The position numbers and the translations under genes are program-made. The notes beneath the pieces were generated by a model that saw only the letters and a list, made by a program, of their open reading frames with translations, ran no database searches and was not told where the DNA came from. DNA of 64,000 nt from XYD12-FULL-36-8 sp964391015 (GTDB lineage Bacteria > Bacteroidota > Ignavibacteria > Ignavibacteriales > Ignavibacteriaceae), in the NCBI GenBank assembly GCA_964391015.1, contig CAYMKU010000015.1, positions 17,682 to 81,681 of the forward strand, written 5' to 3'. Shown piece after piece: positions 25,502 through 34,481 of the stretch (positions are counted from its first letter, which is position 1; each line of letters opens with the position of its first letter).

Positions 25502-27754
25502 ATGAAATTATCAAAAGAGGAAGCGCTTATATATCATAGTGAAGGAAGAAAGGGGAAGGTGGAGGTAATACCAACAAAACCTTGTCTTACTGCTAGAGAT
25601 TTATCACTTGCTTATACGCCCGGTGTTGCAGAGCCCTGCCGTGCAATTGAAAAAAATGTTGAGGATGTTTATAAATATACAGCAAAAGGAAATCTTGTAG
25701 CCGTTGTCTCGAATGGAACAGCAGTGCTTGGTTTAGGTGATATAGGACCTGAAGCAGGTAAACCTGTCATGGAGGGGAAGGGGGTTTTATTTAAACGATT
25801 TGCAGATATTGATGTTTTCGATATTGAGCTAAAAAGCAAAAGCACGCCAGACATCATTAAATGTGTTCAGATGTTGGAGCCGACTTTTGGCGGAATAAAC
25901 CTAGAAGATATTAAGGCTCCGGAATGTTTTGAGATTGAGGAGACACTCAAAGCCACAATGAACATTCCTGTTTTTCATGATGATCAGCATGGTACAGCTA
26001 TTATTTCATGTGCAGCATTAATCAATGCTGCAGATGTTGTTGGTAAAAAACTGAGAGATTTGAAAATTGTAGTTAATGGCGCAGGTGCATCAGCTATTTC
26101 TTGCTGTAACTTGTATGTTAGGGCTGGAGTGAAAAGAGAAAACATCGTTATGTTTGATTCGAAAGGATGCTTATCAAAAAGTCGTAAAGATCTTAATAAA
26201 TATAAAATGGGATTTGTATCTGATAAAGAATTTGCAAGTCTTGGTGATGCGATGAAAGGAGCGGATGTTTTCCTAGGATTGTCTATTGGAGGTGTAGTTA
26301 GTAAGGATATGGTAAAGGGGATGGCGAAAGATGCGATAGTTTTTGCGATGGCAAACCCCGATCCAGAAATTAGTTACGACGATGCAATTTCAGTTCGAAG
26401 TGATATTATAATGGCAACTGGTAGAAGTGATTTTCCGAATCAGGTAAATAATGTTTTAGGATTTCCTTTCATTTTTCGAGGGGCGTTGGATGTTCGGGCT
26501 ACAGCTATTACCGAAGAAATGAAAATGGCAGCAACTCTTGCTCTGGCTGCTTTAGCTAAAGAAAAAGTTCCTGAAATTGTAATTAATGCTTATGGAGGAG
26601 TTGAATTTTCATTTGGTAGAGAATATATAATTCCCAAACCTTTTGATCCTCGTGTTCTATGGTATGTTGCTCCCGCGGTAGCAAAAGCAGCAATCGAATG
26701 TGGAGTTGCTAAAAAACCGATTGAAAATTGGCAGGCTTATGAAGAAGAACTTAAAGAAAGACTGGGATTTTCCAAAGAAGTTATTCGTGTGATGATTCAC
26801 AAAGCACAAAAAAGTCCTAAAAAGGTAGTTTACCCTGAAGGTGAAGAAGAAAAAATTATTCGTGCCGCTCATGTAGTTAAATCTGAAAATATAGCTTCAC
26901 CGGTGCTACTTGGCAACGAAAAAGTCATTCGGGGAATAATTGGCAATCTTGGATATGATCAAGTTGATTATCAAGTCATTGACCCTGAAAATTCGGACAG
27001 GCGTGATCATTATATGAATGAACTTTTTAAAAAACGTCAGCGCAAAGGAACAACTCTCAAGGAATCTAGAGAATTAATTAAGCAGCCTATTTACTTTGGC
27101 TGCATGATGCTTGATCAAGGTAATGTGGATGCATTAATTAGCGGATTGACCACACATTATCCCAATACTATCAAACCTGCCCTGCAGTGTGTCGGAATCA
27201 AAGAAGGTTTAAAAGTTGTTTCGGGCCTTTATATTGTTATCACAAAGAAAGATGTATATTTCTTTTCTGATTGTACTGTGAACATCAATCCTACAGCAGA
27301 AGAACTTGCACAGATTGCAATCTCAACTGCTGAAACTGTTCAAGAGTTTGATATAGTTCCAAAGATAGCCATGTTGTCGTTCAGTAATTTTGGAAGTGCT
27401 AAATATCCAGAATCTGAAAAAATGAAGCAAGCAGTCCAGTTAGTCAAAAAGCAAAAACCTAACTTGATAATAGATGGAGAGATGCAAGCTGATACCGCTA
27501 CGGTTCCAGAAATTCGAGAAAAAAGTTTTCCATTCAGTACGCTTCAAGGAAAAGCCAATGTATTAATTTTCCCAAGTTTGGAAGCAGGCAATATTGCTTA
27601 CAAACTAATGGATAGGATTGGACAAGCGACAGTTATTGGTCCGATTTTATTAGGTATGAAAAAACCTATTCACGTATTACAAACTGGAGCTACTGTAGAT
27701 GATATTATAAATATGACAGCAATAGCGGTGGTTGAAGCGGACAGGAAAAAATAG
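25502..27754 (+). CDS. maeB: MaeB-type malic enzyme fused to phosphotransacetylase-like domain
   Basis: A 750-residue two-domain protein. The N-terminal part (1 to about 420) is a malic enzyme with SLAYTPGVAEPC, LGLGDIGPEAGKPVMEGK, the HDDQHGTAIISCAAL block and an NAD(P) fold (VVNGAGASA). It decarboxylates malate to pyruvate. The C-terminal part (about 430-750) is a phosphotransacetylase-like domain, known in MaeB as a regulatory acetyl-CoA/acetyl-P-sensing domain. Length and order match the MaeB family. A clear ribosome binding site precedes the ATG, and a terminator follows 34 bp after the stop. Confidence 0.94.
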   Translation: MKLSKEEALIYHSEGRKGKVEVIPTKPCLTARDLSLAYTPGVAEPCRAIEKNVEDVYKYTAKGNLVAVVSNGTAVLGLGDIGPEAGKPVMEGKGVLFKRFADIDVFDIELKSKSTPDIIKCVQMLEPTFGGINLEDIKAPECFEIEETLKATMNIPVFHDDQHGTAIISCAALINAADVVGKKLRDLKIVVNGAGASAISCCNLYVRAGVKRENIVMFDSKGCLSKSRKDLNKYKMGFVSDKEFASLGDAMKGADVFLGLSIGGVVSKDMVKGMAKDAIVFAMANPDPEISYDDAISVRSDIIMATGRSDFPNQVNNVLGFPFIFRGALDVRATAITEEMKMAATLALAALAKEKVPEIVINAYGGVEFSFGREYIIPKPFDPRVLWYVAPAVAKAAIECGVAKKPIENWQAYEEELKERLGFSKEVIRVMIHKAQKSPKKVVYPEGEEEKIIRAAHVVKSENIASPVLLGNEKVIRGIIGNLGYDQVDYQVIDPENSDRRDHYMNELFKKRQRKGTTLKESRELIKQPIYFGCMMLDQGNVDALISGLTTHYPNTIKPALQCVGIKEGLKVVSGLYIVITKKDVYFFSDCTVNINPTAEELAQIAISTAETVQEFDIVPKIAMLSFSNFGSAKYPESEKMKQAVQLVKKQKPNLIIDGEMQADTATVPEIREKSFPFSTLQGKANVLIFPSLEAGNIAYKLMDRIGQATVIGPILLGMKKPIHVLQTGATVDDIINMTAIAVVEADRKK

Positions 27755-27787
27755 CATTAAGTTAAGACATATTGAAATTATTTATTG

Positions 27788-27818
27788 GAGCGGGAGTACC
27801 ACATACTTCCGCTCTTTT
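27788..27818 (+). terminator. Rho-independent terminator after maeB
   Basis: An 11-bp stem (gagcgggagta with tacttccgctc, one G-U pair) with a 5-nt loop ccaca, followed by tttta. The next 250 bp up to the TPR gene hold no gene I can support. Confidence 0.88.
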
Positions 27819-28070
27819 ATTTTATACTTTTGTGCTGCTTCATATTTACACTTCTATTCAGAATCTCGTATCCACGTAGATGGAATATTCAATATCTGTG
27901 CATGGAACCTCATAACATATCTTAAATATGTGTTTTGATTTTTTAGCCTATCTTATTTTGAATCATCAAGGAAAAGTTTTTGGTTAAAAACAGCAAGTAA
28001 TTATATTCTTTTCACGGCATACATGTTGAATTTGAGGAAGAAATGAAAAACTATTTCTCATAAATCGAAT

Positions 28071-28493
28071 ATGGAAATGAAGGGTACAGAAGAATTTATT
28101 CTTGCAGGTAATAACAAATTGTTGCTTGGTGATTACAAGGGTGCTATCTTTGAATTTACTAAAGCAATTATGGCAAGCCCTCTGCTTCCTCATGCTTATG
28201 CCAGCCGAGGTTACGCAAAACTTGAAGTAAGAGATTATGAAGGAGCTATTTATGATTGTCAGCAATCATTAAATCTACATTATAGAATGGAAAGTCTTAC
28301 AAAAGATATCAAAGGAGAAACAAGAAGTCAGAATAATTCTACCAACCCTGCTTATGCAAGACTTTATTCAATTATTGGAATTTCCAAACTTCTTCAGGGG
28401 AATAAGGACGAAGCTCTTCTCTTACTACATAGCGCTCGGCTGCTTGGTAGCAATGATGCTGAAGATATTATTAAAGCATACTTTCGTGATTAA
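28071..28493 (+). CDS. small TPR-repeat protein
   Basis: A 140-residue soluble protein built of tetratricopeptide-like helices: one repeat at about residues 8-38 (GNNKLLLGDYKGAIFEFTKA), one at about 42-72 (ASRGYAKLEVRDYEGAIYDCQ) and a third at about 105-132 (GISKLLQGNKDEALLLL). It should mediate protein-protein contacts. ATG 28071 and 28077 are both possible starts. The small membrane protein downstream begins 32 bp later and may be a partner. Confidence 0.75.
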   Translation: MEMKGTEEFILAGNNKLLLGDYKGAIFEFTKAIMASPLLPHAYASRGYAKLEVRDYEGAIYDCQQSLNLHYRMESLTKDIKGETRSQNNSTNPAYARLYSIIGISKLLQGNKDEALLLLHSARLLGSNDAEDIIKAYFRD

Positions 28494-28525
28494 ATAATTT
28501 AAACTGAAAATCTAAGAGATTAAAA

Positions 28526-28792
28526 ATGAAGACGATTACTCATTCAAGTCCAATTCGAATTGCAACACCTATTTCTGGTTTTAAGAAATTGAATGACTAT
28601 TTAGTAAAACCCTTAAAAGCTGGATTTTTAGGATTTACAACTATTTTAATGATAATATTTTTTATAAATCTTCTTTCACTTATTACTGGGGCGAATAAAC
28701 AATTCACTATGGACTATTTAGATATGCTTTTGGCAGGCGTTGGTTTCCTCCTACAAATGATTGGCTCCGTACTTAAAAATTTTATTAGGTAA
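28526..28792 (+). CDS. small membrane protein, unrecognised
   Basis: An 88-residue protein with two hydrophobic segments (about residues 32-54 and 66-86) separated by a short polar loop, after a basic N-terminus. A purine-rich stretch precedes the ATG. No family recognised. The 272 bp that follow hold no gene. Confidence 0.55.
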   Translation: MKTITHSSPIRIATPISGFKKLNDYLVKPLKAGFLGFTTILMIIFFINLLSLITGANKQFTMDYLDMLLAGVGFLLQMIGSVLKNFIR

Positions 28793-29064
28793 TTAATATT
28801 CGTTTAATTGTACATAAGTACTAAATTATTAATTATTTTGATTTTTAAGTAACTTAACTCATCTTATATAATCAAATAATAAAAATCAGTTAAAAGTTTA
28901 AATTTTTGTGAACTAATAAAGATACTGTTTAAGTTTCAAACTGTAACTGACTGAGCGAAGCATTAATTTTCTTCTAAATTTAGTGCATATACTTCTAATA
29001 TCATAAGTCAAGATATTTTTCAAATCGATTTTCATGCGATACCTAAACTGATAAATACTCAATT

Positions 29065-30222
29065 ATGAATATATTACTTGTTGCTCCACATCCATTCTAT
29101 AAAGAGAGAGGAACCCCAATAGCCGTAAAGCTGCTTGCAGAAACACTTAGTGAATTTGGAAATGAAATTGATTTGCTTACTTATCATGAAGGGACAGATG
29201 TAAGTATCAGGGGACTTAATCTTTTCCGGATAAAGAAACCGCCATTTTGTAATAACATACCTATTGGTTTTTCATGGAAAAAAATTATTGCAGATGTTTA
29301 TTTAACTTTTGCCATGATAAAATTATTAAGGAGAAAAAAATACGATGTTATTCATGCAGTTGAAGAATCTATTTTCCCAGCTGTTCTAATCAATTTCTTT
29401 TTAAAGAAAAAACTTATTTATGACATGGACTCATCTATGTCTGATCAACTAATTGAGAAGTGGCCATTTCTTTCCATGTTAGGAAAATTGCTAAATTATT
29501 TTGAAAATTGGGCAGCAAAACATTCTACGGCAATAGTTGCGGTATGTCAATACCTTGCGGATAAAATAAATAGTTATAATTCTTCAATTAAAACATTTGT
29601 ATTGGAAGATATCGCATTTGAGAGCACACCAGATTCACAAACAGAAAGTCTTCGAAAATATTGCGGTGACAATACAGTTTTATTGCTATATGTAGGTAAT
29701 CTGGAACACTATCAGGGTATTGACCTTATGCTTGAGGCAATATCACAAGTAAATACGGACATCAAATTTAAATTATTGTTAATAGGTGGTTCTCAAGAAC
29801 ACATAAACGAATATCAGAAAAAAACAATTCAGCTAAAGATTGACGACAAAGTGGAATTCCTCGGTCAAAGACCGTTACAAAATCTAACATATTATCTTCA
29901 GCAAGCTAATATACTGCTTTCTCCCCGAATTAAAGGTATAAATACTCCGATGAAAATATATTCTTACTTGGCTTCCGGTGTATCAGTTATTGCGACTAAC
30001 ATTCCCTCCCATACACAGGCTATGACTAGCGAGCATGTTTTGCTTGTTGAACCACAGGTAAACGATTTTGCTGGTGGGTTAAAAAAATTAATTGAAGATG
30101 AAAGAATGAGAAATGAACTTGGAAAAAAGGGAAAAATTCATGCTGATGAAAATTATTCCTTAAAAAGTTATCGCCAAAAATTGCGAGATATTCATTTGTG
30201 GATTGAAGGTGTACCAGGATGA
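29065..30222 (+). CDS. GT4 glycosyltransferase
   Basis: A family 4 (GT-B) glycosyltransferase, 385 residues. The N-terminal acceptor domain begins NILLVAPHPFYKERGTP, and the C-terminal nucleotide-sugar domain has LLYVGNLEHYQGIDLM, KVEFLGQRP and SPRIKGINTPMKIYSYLASG. It is the first gene of a long forward run and overlaps the GlpD-like gene by 4 bp (ATGA), so the run probably starts with its promoter in the preceding 272 bp. Confidence 0.9.
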   Translation: MNILLVAPHPFYKERGTPIAVKLLAETLSEFGNEIDLLTYHEGTDVSIRGLNLFRIKKPPFCNNIPIGFSWKKIIADVYLTFAMIKLLRRKKYDVIHAVEESIFPAVLINFFLKKKLIYDMDSSMSDQLIEKWPFLSMLGKLLNYFENWAAKHSTAIVAVCQYLADKINSYNSSIKTFVLEDIAFESTPDSQTESLRKYCGDNTVLLLYVGNLEHYQGIDLMLEAISQVNTDIKFKLLLIGGSQEHINEYQKKTIQLKIDDKVEFLGQRPLQNLTYYLQQANILLSPRIKGINTPMKIYSYLASGVSVIATNIPSHTQAMTSEHVLLVEPQVNDFAGGLKKLIEDERMRNELGKKGKIHADENYSLKSYRQKLRDIHLWIEGVPG

Positions 30223-31871
30223 AAAGAGATATTTCACATCTCAAAAATGAAATCTTTGATGTATTAATTATAGGTGCTGGGATTCATGGAGCAACCATTG
30301 CCTGGGTATTATCTCATTTGGGATATAAAATTGCACTGATAGATTCAAGTGATTTTGGGTCAGTTACATCCGCAAATTCGTTGAAAATAATTCATGGTGG
30401 GTTAAGATACTTGCAACATGCAGATTTAAAACGAATAAGGGAATCAATAATCTCTCGAAAAATTTTTCAAAGACTCGCACCATATTGTGTAAAAAACATT
30501 CCATGCTTGATACCAACAAAGGGATTTGGATTTAGAAGTAAACTAGCACTTTATTCAGCTATGAAGCTTTATGATTTGATAACCTTTGATAAAAATTGGT
30601 TATTAGATGAGGATCAGAAAATTTCCAAAGGGTTTATGATATCCAAAAAAAAATTCCGAAGTATTGTTCCGGATTTTAATGGAGAAGATGTTACCGGTGG
30701 AGCAGTTTGGTACGAAACCTTGGCTGAAAATTCTGAAAGATTAGGGTTAGAATTCATTCATTCAGCATATCAGCATGGGTGTGTAGTCGGGAATTATGTA
30801 AATGCTCTAAAAATCAATCACGCTCAAAAGATTGTCCAAGGAATTATTGCAGAAGATATAATTACGGGTGAGGAGTTCGAAATAAAATCTAAGATTATTA
30901 TCAATTCAACGGGACCGTTTATAAATAATTTACTGAAGGATATCAATAATCCGAAGAAAAGAAAAGAAGTCCCACTTTGCAAAGCCATTAATGTTTTAGT
31001 AAACAAAAAATTATTCGGTGATTATGCTGTAGGACTCGAAGGGACTCACGATTTCAAGGATAAAGATTCATTAATTAAACATGGAAAAAGATTTTTTTTC
31101 TTTGTACCATGGAAGAATCGTACAATGATTGGGACAACGTATGTTAATTATGATGGTGATCCTTCAAACTTGAAAGTGGAGTCTAAAGATTTAAGAGAAA
31201 TTCTTGAAGAGATCAATCTGATTTACCCCTCGGCAAATTTAAAAATTGAAAATGTTACCTTCCATCATGCAGGTGTTTTACCAAAGGATGATAATCAAAA
31301 GGAAGTTTCTGGAGAAGTTCAACCCGCTAAAAAAAGTTATATACTTGATGAATTAAATCACTCTGGCATTAAAGGATTATATTCAATTTTATCAGTAAAG
31401 TATACCACTGCACCTTACATAGCTTTAGAGTTGGGAAAGTTTCTTAGAAGAATGCACCCAGAAATTAAAGTTAAAGTTGAACGATTGAGTTTTCCGAAAG
31501 AAGAGAATTTGAATTCCAGCCGAAACGCATTGTATAGAAAGTATGGAAAACATTCTGAAACAATTGAATATTTTGAAAGACAAGATGTGGCCTTGAAAGA
31601 AAAAATTTCTACTGATTCTGAGATTACCGAAGCAGAAATAAAATATTTTGTTGAAAATGAGTGTGCCTTGAGACTTGAGGATGTTGTTTTCAGACGCACG
31701 GATATTTGTTCCTACGAATTTTGCGGAATAGATTTATTGGAAAAAGTGGCACAAAAAATGTCTAATTATCTGCACTGGAATGAAAATCAGACTAAAACGG
31801 AAATTGAGAATGTTATTAATAAGTATTCACCTTTGCAGATTAGAAAGTTATCGTCAGTAAGAAATCTATGA
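30219..31871 (+). CDS. GlpD-like FAD-dependent glycerol-3-phosphate dehydrogenase
   Basis: A 550-residue flavoprotein of the DAO/GlpD family. Features visible are the FAD motif VLIIGAGIHGATIAW, the SLKIIHGGLRYLQ block that contacts flavin and substrate, and a C-terminal helical domain (about 400-545) like that of aerobic glycerol-3-phosphate dehydrogenases. The usual reaction is oxidation of glycerol-3-phosphate to dihydroxyacetone phosphate with electrons to quinone. Here it overlaps a glycosyltransferase gene and a methyltransferase gene by 4 bp each, so it may act on a polyol-phosphate head group in glycolipid assembly. That specialised role is inferred from context. Confidence 0.82.
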   Translation: MKRDISHLKNEIFDVLIIGAGIHGATIAWVLSHLGYKIALIDSSDFGSVTSANSLKIIHGGLRYLQHADLKRIRESIISRKIFQRLAPYCVKNIPCLIPTKGFGFRSKLALYSAMKLYDLITFDKNWLLDEDQKISKGFMISKKKFRSIVPDFNGEDVTGGAVWYETLAENSERLGLEFIHSAYQHGCVVGNYVNALKINHAQKIVQGIIAEDIITGEEFEIKSKIIINSTGPFINNLLKDINNPKKRKEVPLCKAINVLVNKKLFGDYAVGLEGTHDFKDKDSLIKHGKRFFFFVPWKNRTMIGTTYVNYDGDPSNLKVESKDLREILEEINLIYPSANLKIENVTFHHAGVLPKDDNQKEVSGEVQPAKKSYILDELNHSGIKGLYSILSVKYTTAPYIALELGKFLRRMHPEIKVKVERLSFPKEENLNSSRNALYRKYGKHSETIEYFERQDVALKEKISTDSEITEAEIKYFVENECALRLEDVVFRRTDICSYEFCGIDLLEKVAQKMSNYLHWNENQTKTEIENVINKYSPLQIRKLSSVRNL

Positions 31872-32638
31872 ACGGCAAAAAATATACTTCACAAAAAGCT
31901 GATATTGAAACATCATCGGAAGATTATGCTAAAAGATTTAGCGGTGAGTCAGGTGAGTACTTTCTTGATACTCAAAAAAGCATAACACTTAAACACTTGA
32001 AAGATTATCGGGGAGATTCTGTTCTTGATGTTGGTGGTGGTCATGCACAGCTCGCGGTCCCATTAGTCGAAAATGGTTTTAATGTTACTGTGGTTGGTAG
32101 TGCTAAGGAATGCCGAAATAGACTAGATAACCAACTCAAAGCGGGTTCATTTTCATTTGAAGTTGCAGATCTGCTCAATTTGCCATTCGAGGATAAGAGT
32201 TTTGGAATAACAATGGCTTTTAGACTTCTTCCACATGAAATGAATTGGAAAATACAGATAAGCGAACTTTGCAGAGTTGCAAAATATGCGGTCGTTGTCG
32301 ATTATCCAGATATTAGAAGCTTCAACAGCTTTTACGATTTATTATTTAAATTCAAGAAGAAAGTTGAAGTTAATACTCGTCAATTTCTTACTTTTAATCG
32401 CCAACAAATGAAAGAAGAGTTTATTAGACATGGCTTTACTGAAATCTATTTTGTCCCACAATTTTTCTTCCCTATGGTGGTTCATAGAGCTATAAACAAT
32501 AAAACAATATCAAGCTGTTTAGAAACAATAAGTAAATTTTTAGGATTGAATTATTTTTTTGGTTCACCAATAATTTTAATAGCAAGAAGAGATAAACAGC
32601 CCTCAAGTAAAAAATTTAAGAAGATAAAATCGAATTAA
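31868..32638 (+). CDS. class I SAM-dependent methyltransferase
   Basis: A 256-residue Rossmann-fold methyltransferase with SAM motif I VLDVGGGHAQLAVPL, a motif II region (FEVADLLNLPFEDKSF) and the DYPD loop after LCRVAKYAVVV. These features fit Methyltransferase_11/UbiE-like small-molecule or lipid enzymes. Overlaps the GlpD-like gene by 4 bp and is 4 bp from the epimerase gene. Substrate unknown, probably an intermediate of the same pathway. Confidence 0.85.
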   Translation: MNGKKYTSQKADIETSSEDYAKRFSGESGEYFLDTQKSITLKHLKDYRGDSVLDVGGGHAQLAVPLVENGFNVTVVGSAKECRNRLDNQLKAGSFSFEVADLLNLPFEDKSFGITMAFRLLPHEMNWKIQISELCRVAKYAVVVDYPDIRSFNSFYDLLFKFKKKVEVNTRQFLTFNRQQMKEEFIRHGFTEIYFVPQFFFPMVVHRAINNKTISSCLETISKFLGLNYFFGSPIILIARRDKQPSSKKFKKIKSN

Positions 32639-32642
32639 TTTA

Positions 32643-33623
32643 ATGAAAGCATTAGTAACTGGTGCAACAGGTTTTACAGGGAAACGACTTACTGAGATTC
32701 TGATTCAAAAAGGATATGATGTACGTGTTATAGTACGTGATAAAAATAGATTTACCATTCCAGAACATGAGAGATTAGAAGTTATTATTGGTGACCTAAA
32801 AAATCCTAAGGATGTTGAAATTGTAGTAAGGGACGTTCAAATAATTTTTCATATAGCAGCTCTTTACCGAACAGCAGGCGTAGCACCACAAGAATATTGG
32901 GATACTCATGTGAAAGCAACGGAAAATTTGTTGGATGCAGCGCACAAATATCGGATTGAAAAATTTGTTCATACAAGTACTGTAGGCATACATAGTCATA
33001 TTGAAAATCCACCGGCAGATGAAAATTATACTATTCATCCCGGCGATATTTATCAGCTAACAAAATGGGAAGGGGAGAAAAAAGCTAAAGAATTTAATGA
33101 TAAGACAGGACTTCCACTTGTAATTATTAGGCCTTCAGCAATTTACGGTCCCGGTGACATGAGGTTATTAAAGTTATTTAAAATTGCATCTAAGAAGTAT
33201 TCAATAGTACTTGGCTCAGGTGAAATTTTTTATCACATGGTGTATGTTGACGACCTTGCAGAAGGACTTATTCTCGCAGCTGAATCGAGTATATCTAACG
33301 GAGAAGCTTTCATCATTGGTGGAGAAGGATATATCTCGTTAAATAATATGCTAACACTAATATCACAAATTTTGAAAAAAGAATCTAAAATAATTCATCT
33401 GCCTGCTGCACCATTTCAGCTTCTTGGGTCATTATGTGAAAAAGTATGTATTCCTCTGGGAATAAATCCGCCAATCTATAGACGAAGAGTGGATTTCTTT
33501 ACTAAGAGCCGAGCTTTCGATATTACAAAAGCAAAGAGGATGTTGAGCTATTTACCGAAGATTTCTCTTGAAGAAGGTCTTACCAAAACCGCTAGCTGGT
33601 ACATTGATAAAGGATTGATCTAA
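32643..33623 (+). CDS. NAD-dependent epimerase/dehydratase (HpnA-like)
   Basis: A 326-residue extended short-chain dehydrogenase with the NAD motif TGATGFTG (residues 6-13), the catalytic region TSTVGIHS and the Y137-x3-K141 dyad (YQLTK). It resembles dihydroflavonol reductase-like and hopanoid-associated sugar epimerases (HpnA group). A sugar or sugar-lipid substrate is likely in this operon. A specific HpnA assignment is not certain. Confidence 0.82.
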   Translation: MKALVTGATGFTGKRLTEILIQKGYDVRVIVRDKNRFTIPEHERLEVIIGDLKNPKDVEIVVRDVQIIFHIAALYRTAGVAPQEYWDTHVKATENLLDAAHKYRIEKFVHTSTVGIHSHIENPPADENYTIHPGDIYQLTKWEGEKKAKEFNDKTGLPLVIIRPSAIYGPGDMRLLKLFKIASKKYSIVLGSGEIFYHMVYVDDLAEGLILAAESSISNGEAFIIGGEGYISLNNMLTLISQILKKESKIIHLPAAPFQLLGSLCEKVCIPLGINPPIYRRRVDFFTKSRAFDITKAKRMLSYLPKISLEEGLTKTASWYIDKGLI

Positions 33624-33677
33624 AAAATTCCATGAATATTATTACTATTCTTTAAATTTTATTAAGGATGAAATTCA

Positions 33678-34424
33678 ATGGGAAGTAAGAATTACAAAAT
33701 CCAGGATTCGATTACTGGAGAGAAAAAATCCAAACTAAAAAGATACCAAGAATTAGTAATAGGGACTGAGAAATTTTCCGATTTAATAAAGTATGAACTC
33801 ATATATTTATTGTTTTCTTGGGTACCAGGTGCTTTAGGAGTTTTTATTAGAGGTAAGGTATTTCCAATGATATTAGGTTCAGTTGGAAGGGGTTGTGTGT
33901 TTGGTAGAAATATTGTATTCAGACATCCTCGTAAAATAAAATTAGGCAGCAATGTAATTTTGGATGACAATCTTCTGATAGATGCAAAAGGAGAAGGTAA
34001 TGAAGGAATCGTATTGAAAGACGAAGTATTCATTGGCAGAAATTCTATCTTAAGCTGCAAAGGTGGAGATATTGAATTGGATGACAGAGCAAATTTAGGT
34101 GCAAACTGTTATATATTTTCTTCAAACAAAGTTAGACTAGGAAAGGATGTAATTGTCGCGGCATATACATACTTTGTTGGTGGTGGTAACTATAAATTGG
34201 ATAAATTAGATGTTCCGATAAATCTTCAGTACAATTTTGAGGGAAAGGGTGGAGTAGAAATAGATGATAATGTTTGGGTTGGTGCTCATGTAGTTGTTTT
34301 AGATGGAGTGAAAGTTGGGAAAGGATCTGTAATAGCTGCAGGAGCAATTGTGAGTAAATCGGTTGAGGAAATGTCTATTATAGGTGGTGTTCCAGCGAAA
34401 GTAATTAAAAGTCGTTTGCAATAA
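33678..34424 (+). CDS. left-handed beta-helix acyltransferase
   Basis: A 248-residue hexapeptide-repeat protein. After an N-terminal helical region (about 1-75) come repeated [LIV]-G-x4 turns and the closing block NVWVGAHVVVLDGVKVGKGSVIAAGAIVSKSV, ending GGVPAKVIK, typical of LbH O-acetyl or N-acyltransferases. The longer N-terminus differs from the minimal WbbJ/CysE-type form. It probably acylates a sugar of the product made by this locus. Confidence 0.87.
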   Translation: MGSKNYKIQDSITGEKKSKLKRYQELVIGTEKFSDLIKYELIYLLFSWVPGALGVFIRGKVFPMILGSVGRGCVFGRNIVFRHPRKIKLGSNVILDDNLLIDAKGEGNEGIVLKDEVFIGRNSILSCKGGDIELDDRANLGANCYIFSSNKVRLGKDVIVAAYTYFVGGGNYKLDKLDVPINLQYNFEGKGGVEIDDNVWVGAHVVVLDGVKVGKGSVIAAGAIVSKSVEEMSIIGGVPAKVIKSRLQ

Positions 34425-34481
34425 ACGTGTTTGATTGAAAAATCAAAGTGATAATTAATTTTATAAACCTATAAATCAAAA

